DNA of 64,000 nt from Mycolicibacterium neoaurum (GTDB taxonomy: Bacteria; Actinomycetota; Actinomycetes; Mycobacteriales; Mycobacteriaceae), in the NCBI RefSeq assembly GCF_036946495.1, contig NZ_JAQIIX010000001.1, positions 1,054,001 through 1,118,000 on the forward strand. The letters run 5' to 3'. Numbering within the stretch: position 1 is the first letter of the stretch; each line of letters opens with the position of its first letter. The notes beneath the pieces were generated by a model that worked only from the letters and a program-made list of their open reading frames with translations, made no database searches and had not been told where the DNA came from. Both the position numbers and the translations under genes were made by a program. Shown in pieces: positions 9,626 to 17,787 of this stretch.

Positions 9626-11143
9626 TCAGCGTCGGCGCAACACCATTACATTGTCGGTCAGGTGCCCCGGTTGCCCGTCCGGCCCCACGGCGTCGCGGGC
9701 CACCGCCTCGACGCGCACCCGCTCCCAGTCCTCCCCCAGTTCCAGGCCGGCCAGCACCTCCTCGGCCGACGGGAACTCGACGTGCTGGTGGTTCGACCAT
9801 GGCGGCGCGTCACCGTGGTCGACGATCAGCAGCACGCCACCGGGCGCCACCGCCTCGGCCGCCCGCCGTAACACCCGGACCCGGTCCATCGGCAGCTTCG
9901 AATGCAGAAACTGGGCCGATACCAGGTCGAACTGCCCTTCGGGGAAGCTGACTTCCAGATCGTGATGCTGAAAATCGATGTGGCTCAGGAGTTCCCCCGC
10001 ATCCTGGCGGGCGCGCTGCAGTGCGACATCCGAGACGTCGGTGGCCACCACCGACCAGCCGCGCGAGGCCAGCCACATGGCATCGGCACCCTCGCCGCAG
10101 CCCAGATCAAGTGCGCGCCCTGGTGTGAGTTCGGCGGCGATCTCGGACATCCGGACGTTCACCCGGCCGCTCCAGATCCGGTCACGCTGGCCGTAATGCT
10201 GATCCCAATGCTGCTGGGTATCCGGAACCGGCCACGGTGGCACGGGAAGTCCGACGTCATCGGCGAGCAGGCTCTGCACGACGGCCGTTGCCGCCATGGA
10301 TCCGCTCGCCACGGCCGCGGCCACCTGGGGCATCTGCACACTGACATCGCCCGCCGCGAATACACCGGGCACGGTGGTGCGTTGGAACTGGTCGACCACG
10401 ATGGCATCGGCGGACACCGGCGTGGGCGGCGCGAACGCAACCCCCAGGTGCGCCGCCAGCGACGAGCGCTGGTGCAACGTCGCCGCCACCAACACACCGC
10501 GGCGGGCCAGCGGCTCACCGTCGGCGAACACGATTTCGGTCAGTTCGCCGTTCTCCGAACGGAATTCGGTCACCACCCGGTCGTCCACCTCGATGCCTTC
10601 GGTGGCGGGCGCCGTCCCGCCATTGGTCAGCAGGACGATATCGTCACTCCAACCACGCAGCATCAGCGCCATGTGCACTGCCCGATCACCGTCGGCAAGC
10701 ACCGCCAGCGGCTTATCGCGCATCTCCCAGCCGTGACAGAACGGGCAGTGGAAGGCGGAGCCACCCCACAGCGCGTCCAATCCGGCGATCTGAGGCGGCC
10801 GGTACTCCATACCGGTCGCCAACAGGATGCGACGGGCGCGTTCCCTGCCGCCGTCGGCCAATTCGACGACGAAGTGTCCGTCGTGGGCAGTCGCGCCGAC
10901 GACACGTCCCTGCCGGAACTGCACGCTCGAGTACTTCTCCAGCTCACGACGACCGTCGGCGTAGAGCTCGGCGGGCGGACGCCCGTCCTGGCCGAGCAGA
11001 CCACCGATACCGTGGGCGGCCAGGTTGCTCTGCTCACCCTCGTCCACCACCAGGGTGGCGCGGCGAGCCCGGCCGAGCACCAGTGCCCCACTCAACCCCG
11101 CCGCTCCCCCGCCGACGACCACACAATCCCACACGTTGTCCAT
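9626..11143 (-). CDS. Thioredoxin-reductase-like oxidoreductase fused to SAM-dependent methyltransferase
   Basis: Fusion protein of 505 residues. Residues 1 to about 300 are a pyridine-nucleotide-disulfide oxidoreductase of TrxR type: FAD site VVVGGGAAGLSGA near residue 8, redox-active CPFC at residues 133-136, and the second FAD motif GVFAAGDVSVQMPQVAAAVASG. Residues about 310-505 are a class I methyltransferase with SAM motif I ALDLGCGEGADAMW and motif IV-like HDLEVSFPEGQFDLVSAQFLH. Start at 11143 (MDNVWDCVVVGGG) fits the Rossmann strand. Divergent from an XRE-cupin regulator 29-47 bases away, which probably controls it. The methyltransferase half resembles tellurite/thiol-type MTases, so a role in metalloid or thiol detoxification is an inference only. 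Confidence 0.9.
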   Translation of the reverse strand: MDNVWDCVVVGGGAAGLSGALVLGRARRATLVVDEGEQSNLAAHGIGGLLGQDGRPPAELYADGRRELEKYSSVQFRQGRVVGATAHDGHFVVELADGGRERARRILLATGMEYRPPQIAGLDALWGGSAFHCPFCHGWEMRDKPLAVLADGDRAVHMALMLRGWSDDIVLLTNGGTAPATEGIEVDDRVVTEFRSENGELTEIVFADGEPLARRGVLVAATLHQRSSLAAHLGVAFAPPTPVSADAIVVDQFQRTTVPGVFAAGDVSVQMPQVAAAVASGSMAATAVVQSLLADDVGLPVPPWPVPDTQQHWDQHYGQRDRIWSGRVNVRMSEIAAELTPGRALDLGCGEGADAMWLASRGWSVVATDVSDVALQRARQDAGELLSHIDFQHHDLEVSFPEGQFDLVSAQFLHSKLPMDRVRVLRRAAEAVAPGGVLLIVDHGDAPPWSNHQHVEFPSAEEVLAGLELGEDWERVRVEAVARDAVGPDGQPGHLTDNVMVLRRR

Positions 11144-11172
11144 GGCATCGAGCTTGCCGACATCAGCCCAGA

Positions 11173-11760
11173 ATGCCAAGCTGGTTTGCCATGGAGGCAA
11201 ACAGCGTCGATGAGACGGTCCGCCGTCGGCTCAAGGATCTACGCACCCGACAGGGTTTGACCCTGCAGGATGTCGCAGGCCGCGCGAACATCGACGTCTC
11301 GACATTGAGCCGGCTGGAATCCGGCAAGCGCCGCCTCGCGCTGGATCACCTGCCACGGCTGGCCACGGCGCTGGCCGTCAGCACCGACGAACTGCTGCGC
11401 GAACCGGAATCGGAAGACCCGCGCGTCCGTGGCAGCTCGCACACCCGCCACGGCGTCACGTATTGGCCGCTGACCCGCGAGGGTGCCGTCGGCGGCAGAC
11501 ACACCTTCAAGGTGCGGATCAGCACCCGACGCAGCACGCCCCCCACCGAGCTGCCGACCCACGAGGGCCAGGAATGGATGTACATCCTCTCCGGCCGACT
11601 GCGACTGGTCCTTGGCGAACGCGACTTCATCATCAAACCCGGTGAGGCCGTGCAGTTCTCGACCTGGACGCCACACTGGTTCGGTACCGTGGACGGTCCG
11701 GTGGAGGCGATCATGATCTTCGACGTCCACGGTGAACGCCTGCACCTGCATTCGGATTGA
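11173..11760 (+). CDS. XRE-family transcriptional regulator with C-terminal cupin domain
   Basis: Small-molecule-sensing repressor type: an N-terminal helix-turn-helix (LTLQDVAGRANIDVSTLSRLESGKRRL) followed by a cupin barrel (PTHEGQEWMYILSGRLRLVLGERDFIIKPGEAVQFSTWTPHWF). About 195 residues from the ATG at 11173, or 189 from the ATG at 11191. It is transcribed divergently from the TrxR-methyltransferase fusion with a gap under 50 bases, so it most likely controls that gene and itself. A 7-bp inverted repeat overlaps the second possible start (separate entry), which argues for autoregulation. Ligand unknown. Confidence 0.9.
   Translation: MPSWFAMEANSVDETVRRRLKDLRTRQGLTLQDVAGRANIDVSTLSRLESGKRRLALDHLPRLATALAVSTDELLREPESEDPRVRGSSHTRHGVTYWPLTREGAVGGRHTFKVRISTRRSTPPTELPTHEGQEWMYILSGRLRLVLGERDFIIKPGEAVQFSTWTPHWFGTVDGPVEAIMIFDVHGERLHLHSD
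11184..11202. promoter_or_regulatory. Candidate operator: inverted repeat GTTTGCC-N5-GGCAAAC
   Basis: A perfect 7-bp inverted repeat with a 5-bp spacer lies in the divergent region between the fusion gene (start 11143) and the XRE-cupin gene. It covers the ATG at 11191. Size and position suit an XRE dimer site that would repress its own gene; this is inference from layout, with no experimental evidence. Confidence 0.5.
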
Positions 11761-11764
11761 GTGC

Positions 11765-12823
11765 CTAAAGGTACGACGTCTGGTTCACCAGCCGCACCGA
11801 TGCCAGTCCGTCCGGGTAGAACTCGGCGATGCTCAGCGATGCCAGATCCAGATGCAGCCGGTACAGGATTCCCGAGCCACCGTCGAGCGCCAGGCGCAGC
11901 AGGGTCTTGATGGGCGTCACATGCGATACCACCAGCACTGTGGCACCGGCGTACTGGGCGATGATGCGGTTACGCGCATCCCGCACCCGCTCTGCGACAG
12001 AATCGAAGCTCTCACCCCGGGGCGGGGTCACGCTGGTGTCGCGTAACCATCGGCGGTGCAGATCTGGATCCTGTTGTGCGGCTTCGCTGAAGGTCAGCCC
12101 CTCCCAAGAACCGAAGTCGGTTTCGATCAGTCCGTCATCGACCGTCACATCCAGGCCCAGCACCTTCGCGGCCGCCGCGGCCGTTTCCTGCGCGCGTTCC
12201 AACGGAGAGGACAGCACCGCCGCCACCGGGCCCTGAGCACCCAGATAGCGGGCAGCGGCATCGGCCTGGGTTCGGCCCAACTCGGTCAGCGGCGGATTAC
12301 CCCGCCCCGAATACCGGCGCTCCACCGATAATTCGGTCTGTCCATGGCGCAAGAGCAACATCTGCGTGGGCTCGCCGCGCGCACCGCTCCACCCCGGCGA
12401 GGAGTTCGGCACCGGCGCCGAATCCGCGCCGTCCATGGCCTCGTTGGCCAACCGGTCGGCATGCGAATTCTTCTCCCGCGGAATCCACGAGTACTCGACG
12501 TCGGCGAAGCGCCGTGCCGCCTGGGTGGCTTCGCGATGCAACTCCAACAGATCCGGGTGTTTGACGCGCCAGCGGCCCGACATCTGCTCGACGACGAGCT
12601 TGGAGTCCATGTACACCGCGACCTCGGTGGCATCGAGTTCGGCCGCCGCCTCCAGACCGGCGATCAATCCGCGGTATTCAGCGACGTTGTTGGTGGCCCG
12701 CCCGATGGACTGACGACGCTCGGCCAGCACCGCCGAGCGGTCTGCGTTGAACACCACCGCGCCGTAACCGGCCGGACCCGGATTACCGCGCGACCCACCG
12801 TCGGCCTCGACGACAACCCTCAC
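11765..12823 (-). CDS. Bifunctional RNase HI / histidine (acid) phosphatase, Rv2228c-type
   Basis: Residues about 1-140 form an RNase HI domain that removes RNA from RNA-DNA hybrids. Its acidic residues are visible in VVVEADGGSRGNPGPAGYGA, NNVAEYRGLIAGLEAA, VYMDSKLVVEQ and KNSHADRLANEAM. Residues about 165-352 are a phosphoglycerate-mutase-like phosphatase (LLLRHGQTELSVERRYSG, SHVTPIKTLLRL) related to CobC alpha-ribazole phosphatase. I start it at GTG 12823, which overlaps the preceding stop as GTGA and places the DG catalytic segment at the usual distance; the frame opens at 12853. Last gene of a four-gene overlapping minus-strand unit. Confidence 0.93.
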   Translation of the reverse strand: MRVVVEADGGSRGNPGPAGYGAVVFNADRSAVLAERRQSIGRATNNVAEYRGLIAGLEAAAELDATEVAVYMDSKLVVEQMSGRWRVKHPDLLELHREATQAARRFADVEYSWIPREKNSHADRLANEAMDGADSAPVPNSSPGWSGARGEPTQMLLLRHGQTELSVERRYSGRGNPPLTELGRTQADAAARYLGAQGPVAAVLSSPLERAQETAAAAAKVLGLDVTVDDGLIETDFGSWEGLTFSEAAQQDPDLHRRWLRDTSVTPPRGESFDSVAERVRDARNRIIAQYAGATVLVVSHVTPIKTLLRLALDGGSGILYRLHLDLASLSIAEFYPDGLASVRLVNQTSYL

Positions 12824-13548
12824 TGACGGAACCGCAACAGGATTGCCCCGCATTCCGGGCAGCGCACGACATCGTCATCGGCGGCCGCGGTGATCCGGGC
12901 GATCTCACCGCGATCGATCTCGATGCGGCATGCCCCACAACGCCTGCCCTGGAGCAATCCGGCGCCGGCACCGCCGCCGGCGCGCACCTTCTCATAGAGC
13001 GCCACCAGATCGGGATCGAGCTGAGACACCAATTCCGCGCGGCGCGTTCCCGAGACCTGGCGGATATTGTCGAGATCGACCAACGCAGCATCTCTGGCCA
13101 GCTGCGCGGCCGACAACGCATTCTGCAGGGTGTCGATACGGGCCAGCTCCTCGGACTGCTTGCGCTGCACCTCTTCCCGACGTTCCATGACCTCCAGCAG
13201 CGAATCCTCCAACGAGGATTGCCTGCGCTCGAGGGTCTCCAGCTCGTGCTGTAACTCGCTGAGCTGCTTGGCGTTCACCGTGCCGTCGGCCAGCAGCGCA
13301 CGGTCGCGATCCTCACGCTGACGCACCGAATCGATCTCGCTCTCCAGCTTGCCGATCTGGCCTTCGAGATCCTCCAACGCGATGGCCACCACGGCCAGTT
13401 GGTCATTGGCGGTCTGGTGCTCGGCGTGAATCCGGTCGAACTCCTGTTGCTCGGCGAGATTCTTCGCCCGATGCTCCACGCGACGCATCTCGGCATCGAG
13501 CTCCACCAGATCCAGCAGCGAGCGCTGCTGGGTGACTGCGGCTTTCAT
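12820..13548 (-). CDS. Coiled-coil zinc-ribbon protein, Rv2229c-type
   Basis: 242 residues. A long coiled coil (residues about 10-175, rich in Glu/Gln/Arg/Leu such as LETLERRQSSLEDSLLEVMERREE) is followed by a C-terminal C4 zinc ribbon with the pairs CGAC and CPEC. Family members (YqgF-neighbour/C4-type zinc ribbon) are thought to bind nucleic acid; the function is unknown. The Met at 13548 (MKAAVTQQRSLLDL) overlaps the upstream NIF3 stop as ATGA, so translation is coupled; the frame extends to 13659 but that part is a shadow of the neighbour. Confidence 0.9.
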   Translation of the reverse strand: MKAAVTQQRSLLDLVELDAEMRRVEHRAKNLAEQQEFDRIHAEHQTANDQLAVVAIALEDLEGQIGKLESEIDSVRQREDRDRALLADGTVNAKQLSELQHELETLERRQSSLEDSLLEVMERREEVQRKQSEELARIDTLQNALSAAQLARDAALVDLDNIRQVSGTRRAELVSQLDPDLVALYEKVRAGGGAGAGLLQGRRCGACRIEIDRGEIARITAAADDDVVRCPECGAILLRFRQ

Positions 13549-14675
13549 GATTGACGTCCTCCATCGATATTCCATGGATCGGTGCGCACGGAGCTCACCC
13601 GCACCGGTAGATCTGTCCCGAAATGCCCGGTCAACAGGGCCGCGGCCTGGTGACACCACGGGTATTCGCTGGCCCAGTGGGCGACGTCGACCAATGCCAC
13701 ATCGGAGACCCTGCCGTGCTCATCGGCGGGGTGATGACGCAGATCAGCGGTCACATAGGCCTGCACACCGGCGCGGGCCACGGTGCCCAGCAGCGAGTCA
13801 CCGGCACCCCCGCAGACGGCCACCCGGGACACCACGGCATCGGCATCCCCGGCGGCGCGCACACCCCAGGTGGTCGACGGCAGCGCACCGGACACCCGGG
13901 CGACGAAGGCCGACAACGTTTCCGGCGTCGGCAGCGAGCAGATCCGCCCGATTCCGACATCGGCGGGCAACGGCGCCAGGGCGAACACGTCGAAGGCGGG
14001 CTCCTCGTAGGGGTGGCCGGCCCGCAGCGCGGCGTGCACGCGAGCCCGCAACCGCGCCGGTGCGATCACCTCGACGCGATCCTCGGTCACCTGCTCGATG
14101 GTGCCCACCTCGCCGATCGTCGGCGTCGCACCCTCATGGGGCAGGAACTGGCCCGTTCCCGAGACACTCCAGCTGCAGCAGGAGTAGTCACCGATCTGAC
14201 CGGCACCGGCGGCGAACAACGAATCCCGCAAGGCCCCGGCGTGATCGGCGGGGACGAACACCACCCACTTGTCCAGGTCGGGACCCGACAACGCCGGCGA
14301 GAGCACTTCCTCGACCACCAGACCCAACGTCTCGGCCAGTGCGTCCGAGACCCCGGGAGTGGCCGAATCGGCATTGGTGTGCGCGGTGAACAGCGAGCGT
14401 CCGGTCCGGATCAGCCGATGGAGCAACGCGCCCTTGGCCGTGGACGTGGCGACGGTGTCCACACCGCGCAACAGCAGCGGGTGGTGCGCCAGCAGCAGTC
14501 CGCCTCCGGGCACCTCGGCGGCCACCGCATCGGTGGCATCGACGGCGATCGTCACCGAGGTCACCGGCTCGTCGGGATCACCGCATACCAGCCCGACCGA
14601 ATCCCAATCATGAGCCAGCTCAGGCGGATAGGCGGCGTCCAGAACAGCGATCACCTCCGACAGCGGCACGCTCAT
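13545..14675 (-). CDS. NIF3-like dinuclear metal-centre hexameric protein
   Basis: 376 residues, YbgI/NIF3 superfamily (GTP cyclohydrolase 1 type 2-like). The metal-binding motifs are LLLAHHPLLLRG (His pair) and FTAHTNADSATPGV, and in the C-terminal part the conserved DVALVDVAHWASEY with its His. A central insertion of about 100 residues, from CCSWSVSGTGQF to YEEPAFDVFAL, is the PII-like domain found in longer NIF3 proteins. Biochemical role unresolved for the family. Start at 14675 makes an ATGA overlap with the upstream aminotransferase stop; the frame opens at 14714. Confidence 0.92.
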   Translation of the reverse strand: MSVPLSEVIAVLDAAYPPELAHDWDSVGLVCGDPDEPVTSVTIAVDATDAVAAEVPGGGLLLAHHPLLLRGVDTVATSTAKGALLHRLIRTGRSLFTAHTNADSATPGVSDALAETLGLVVEEVLSPALSGPDLDKWVVFVPADHAGALRDSLFAAGAGQIGDYSCCSWSVSGTGQFLPHEGATPTIGEVGTIEQVTEDRVEVIAPARLRARVHAALRAGHPYEEPAFDVFALAPLPADVGIGRICSLPTPETLSAFVARVSGALPSTTWGVRAAGDADAVVSRVAVCGGAGDSLLGTVARAGVQAYVTADLRHHPADEHGRVSDVALVDVAHWASEYPWCHQAAALLTGHFGTDLPVRVSSVRTDPWNIDGGRQS

Positions 14676-15688
14676 CCGAGCACCTCCTGCAGTGCCCGCA
14701 CCAGCTGCGGCCACTCCGGACGAACCGCCACGCGCAGGTAACCGCCCTCGAGGCCGACGAACGTGTCACACCGGCGCACCGCAATCCCTTTCTCATCGAG
14801 GTGCTTTCGCACCAACTCGGCATCCGCGACGCGCACCAGGACGAAGGGCGCCCGGCCGTCGAGTACGTCGATACCGGCCGCCTGCAACCCGTACACCATC
14901 TCGGTGCGCAGCTGCGCGAGCCGCACCGCGTCGGCCTCGGCCTCGGCGACCGCGGCCGGCGCACAACAGGCCGTCACCGCCTCCAACTGCAACGTGCCCA
15001 GCGGCCAGTGCGCGCGGCGCGCGGACAGCCGGGCCAGCACATCCGGGGCGCCGAGCACGTAACCCACCCGCAGGCCGGCCAGCGACCAGGTCTTGGTCAG
15101 GCTGCGCAGCACCAGCACGTCGGGCAGCGACCGGCTCGCCAGCGACTCGGGCTCACCCGGCACAGCATCGGCGAAGGCCTCGTCGACGACGATGATGCGC
15201 CCCGGGCGCCGCAACCCGAGAATGGCCTCGGCCGGGTGCAGCACCGACGTGGGGTTCGTCGGATTACCCAGCACCACCAGATCGGCCTCATCGGGCACCG
15301 CACCCAACGCGAACGGCGGGTCCAGCACGACATGGGTGAACGGCACCCCGGCCGCGGCCAGCACGGCCTCGGGCTCGGTGAACGACGGCGCGATCAGCGC
15401 GGCCGACCGGGGTTGCAGGTTCGGCAGCAGGGCGAACCCCTCAGCTCCGCCGGCCAGCAACAGCACCTGGTCGCGCGGCCGGCCGTGCCGGGCCGCGACC
15501 GCGTCGACGGCGCGGTGCGCATCTGTCGCCGTGGGATAGCGGCCCAGGTCGGTCAGCCGGGAGGCCAGCCGCTCGACCAGCCACGGCGGCGGCCCGCCGG
15601 CCCGCACGTTGACCGCGAAGTCCAGCATGCCGGGGGCCACGGCCTCATCGCCGTGGTACCGCGCCGCCTGCCGGACCTCGTCTGCCAC
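14672..15688 (-). CDS. cobC: CobC-like PLP-dependent aminotransferase (threonine-phosphate decarboxylase/HisC-like)
   Basis: 338 residues, fold-type I PLP enzyme. The Schiff-base lysine lies in VLRSLTKTWSLAGLRVGYVLG, and VVLGNPTNPTSVLHPAE carries the Asn that contacts substrate. The best match from family knowledge is the mycobacterial CobC (Rv2231c), placed in the late cobalamin pathway for aminopropanol-arm synthesis, and cobD lies close by. Histidinol-phosphate aminotransferase-like activity cannot be excluded. First gene of the overlapping minus-strand unit; divergent from ptkA across about 47 bases. Confidence 0.87.
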   Translation of the reverse strand: MADEVRQAARYHGDEAVAPGMLDFAVNVRAGGPPPWLVERLASRLTDLGRYPTATDAHRAVDAVAARHGRPRDQVLLLAGGAEGFALLPNLQPRSAALIAPSFTEPEAVLAAAGVPFTHVVLDPPFALGAVPDEADLVVLGNPTNPTSVLHPAEAILGLRRPGRIIVVDEAFADAVPGEPESLASRSLPDVLVLRSLTKTWSLAGLRVGYVLGAPDVLARLSARRAHWPLGTLQLEAVTACCAPAAVAEAEADAVRLAQLRTEMVYGLQAAGIDVLDGRAPFVLVRVADAELVRKHLDEKGIAVRRCDTFVGLEGGYLRVAVRPEWPQLVRALQEVLG

Positions 15689-15735
15689 AGCACGACCCTA
15701 GTGCGCCGCCCAGGTGCACAGGTACATCGGCGACA

Positions 15736-16422
15736 ATGGGATGCGTGACCGAGACCGTGCCTGAAACCGTGACCAGCAGTCCGCAGCTGGTGCTGTTCGA
15801 TCTCGACGGCACCCTGACCGACTCCGCCGAGGGCATCGTCGCCAGTTTCCGGCACGCGTTGACCGCGGTCGGGGCGACCGTTCCCGAGGGTGACCTGGCC
15901 GGCCGCATCGTCGGCCCGCCGATGCATCACACGCTGAACGAGATGGGGCTCGGGACGCGCGCCGAGGAGGCGATGACCGCCTACCGGGCCGACTACACCA
16001 CCCGCGGCTGGTCGATGAACCGCGTGTTCGACGGCATCCCAGAGCTGCTTGCCGACCTGCAACGGGCCGGGGTCCGGCTGGCGGTGGCCACCTCCAAGGC
16101 ACAGCCGACCGCCCAGCGCATCCTCGCCCATTTCGGCCTCGATGACAGCTTCGAGGTCATCGCGGGGGCGAGCCCGGACGGCAGCCGTGCGGCCAAGCAC
16201 GAGGTCGTCGCCTTTGCCTTGGAACAGCTGACCCCGTTGCCCGAGCGGGTGCTGATGGTCGGCGACCGATCCCATGACGTGGAGGGTGCTGCGGTGCACG
16301 GTATCGAGACGGTGGTGGTCGACTGGGGATACGGCCGCGGCGACTTCGACGGTCCGGATGCGCCGGCGCCGCTGCGGCGGGTGGCGACGATGGCCGAGCT
16401 ACGGGAGGTGCTGGGTGTCTGA
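15736..16422 (+). CDS. ptkA: HAD-family hydrolase, PtkA-like
   Basis: Haloacid-dehalogenase-type phosphatase with motif I FDLDGTLTDS, a thiol/serine motif II around VATSKAQPTAQ and motif III/IV LMVGDRSHDVEGA. In M. tuberculosis the homologue PtkA is reported to phosphorylate the adjacent tyrosine phosphatase PtpA. Here about 228 residues, shorter than the tuberculosis protein because that one has an N-terminal extension. ATG 15736 and GTG 15745 are both possible starts. The stop overlaps the ptpA start, indicating a coupled ptkA-ptpA unit. Confidence 0.88.
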   Translation: MGCVTETVPETVTSSPQLVLFDLDGTLTDSAEGIVASFRHALTAVGATVPEGDLAGRIVGPPMHHTLNEMGLGTRAEEAMTAYRADYTTRGWSMNRVFDGIPELLADLQRAGVRLAVATSKAQPTAQRILAHFGLDDSFEVIAGASPDGSRAAKHEVVAFALEQLTPLPERVLMVGDRSHDVEGAAVHGIETVVVDWGYGRGDFDGPDAPAPLRRVATMAELREVLGV

Positions 16423-16903
16423 GTCCGTGCCGCTGCATGTGACGTTCGTCTGTTCGGGCAACATCTGCCGCTCCCCGATGGCCGAGAAGATGTTCGCCCA
16501 CCAGATCGAGGGACGCGGGCTGGCCGACCGGGTGCGCGTCACCAGCGCCGGGACGGGCGGTTGGCATGCCGGCGACGGTGCCGATCGCCGCACCAACGCG
16601 GTGCTACGCGCGCATGGTTACCCGACAACGCACCGTGCCGCGCAACTGGCCGACGACCACCTCGCTGCCGATATGGTGGTGGCGATGGGGCGCAACCACG
16701 CTCGGTTCCTCGCCGATATGGGTGTGCCGCCGGAACGGCTGCGGATGATGCGGGCCTTCGACCCGCGCTCGGGCGCGCATCCGCTCGATGTCGAGGATCC
16801 CTACTACGGCGGCCCGGAGGATTTCGAGGCCGTCTTCACCGTCATCGAGTCCGCGCTGCCCGGATTACACCAGTGGGTCGACGAGCGGCTGGCGGCGCGA
16901 TGA
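16415..16903 (+). CDS. ptpA: Low-molecular-weight protein-tyrosine phosphatase
   Basis: 162 residues, the length of PtpA. The P-loop CX5R is CSGNICR (Cys13, Arg19) and the general-acid loop is VEDPYYGG near the C-terminus. In pathogenic mycobacteria PtpA is secreted and dephosphorylates host proteins; in an environmental species its target is unclear. GTG start at 16415 overlaps the end of ptkA by 8 bases, and its own TGA overlaps the SURF1 ATG. Lies between ptkA and SURF1 as in tuberculosis. Confidence 0.95.
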   Translation: MSESVPLHVTFVCSGNICRSPMAEKMFAHQIEGRGLADRVRVTSAGTGGWHAGDGADRRTNAVLRAHGYPTTHRAAQLADDHLAADMVVAMGRNHARFLADMGVPPERLRMMRAFDPRSGAHPLDVEDPYYGGPEDFEAVFTVIESALPGLHQWVDERLAAR

Positions 16904-17787
16904 AGCGGTGGGCCTTCCTGTTCCGGCCACAGTGGCTGGCGCTCTATGTCGTGGTCGCGGCCTTCGCCTGGTTGTGTTTCACGGTGCTGGCACCCTGGCA
17001 GCTCGGCAAGAACACCACCACCTCGCGGGAGAACGCCCAGATCGCCGCCTCACTGAACACCGACCCGGTGCCGGTGACCTCGCTTCTGCCGCAGCAGGAT
17101 TCGTCGGCGCATGAGCATCAGTGGCAGCGGGTGACCGCCACCGGCCATTATCTACCCGAAGCCCAGGTGCTGGCCCGGTTGCGGTCGGTGGACGGCGCAC
17201 CGGCCTACGAGGTGCTGGTTCCGTTCGTGGTCGACGGCGGTCCCACCGTGCTGGTGAACCGCGGCTACGTGAAACCGGAGCAGGGCACCGCGGTGCCGCC
17301 GATCGCCGATGCACCGACCGGACGGGTCGATATCACCGCGCGCCTGCGTGACCCCGAAGGTGTGGTGCCGGGCAAGGATCCGCTGTTCGCCGAGGGCGCC
17401 CGGCAGGTGTACACGATCAATCCGGGGCAGATCTCCGAGCTGACCGGGGTGCCGCTGGCCGGTTCGTATCTCCAACTGGTGGAGAACCAGCCGGGCGGGC
17501 TCGGAACGATACCGTTGCCGATTCTTGATGCCGGCCCGTTCCTGTCCTACGGGATCCAGTGGATCGCGTTCGGCATCATCGCCCCGATCGGGGTGGGCTA
17601 CTTCGTGATGTCCGAGGTGCGTATCCGGCGCCAGGAGAAGGCTGCCGCCGCGGCCAGGGAGGCCGCGCCCACTGACCCATCTGCCGAGCCCGCAGGCCCC
17701 GACGAGGACACCGGGAAACCTACCGAGACAAAGCCCGCGCTGACCACCGAGCAGAAACTCGCCGACCGGTACGGTAAGCGACGCTGA
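16900..17787 (+). CDS. SURF1 family cytochrome c oxidase assembly protein
   Basis: 295 residues with an N-terminal membrane helix (LALYVVVAAFAWLCFTVLAPWQ, ending in the family WQLGK motif), a periplasmic-side domain containing VLVNRGYVKPEQG and a second helix near residues 210-235 (SYGIQWIAFGIIAPIGVGYFV). SURF1 helps insert heme into subunit I of aa3 oxidase. Charged, Ala/Pro-rich C-terminal tail. Starts on the ATGA overlap with ptpA. Its last 68 bases overlap the 3' end of cobD on the other strand. Confidence 0.92.
   Translation: MKRWAFLFRPQWLALYVVVAAFAWLCFTVLAPWQLGKNTTTSRENAQIAASLNTDPVPVTSLLPQQDSSAHEHQWQRVTATGHYLPEAQVLARLRSVDGAPAYEVLVPFVVDGGPTVLVNRGYVKPEQGTAVPPIADAPTGRVDITARLRDPEGVVPGKDPLFAEGARQVYTINPGQISELTGVPLAGSYLQLVENQPGGLGTIPLPILDAGPFLSYGIQWIAFGIIAPIGVGYFVMSEVRIRRQEKAAAAAREAAPTDPSAEPAGPDEDTGKPTETKPALTTEQKLADRYGKRR

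Noticed and set aside
15553..16299. 248-codon minus-strand frame opposite ptkA
   Set aside because: Shadow of ptkA and cobC; no motif or start signal.
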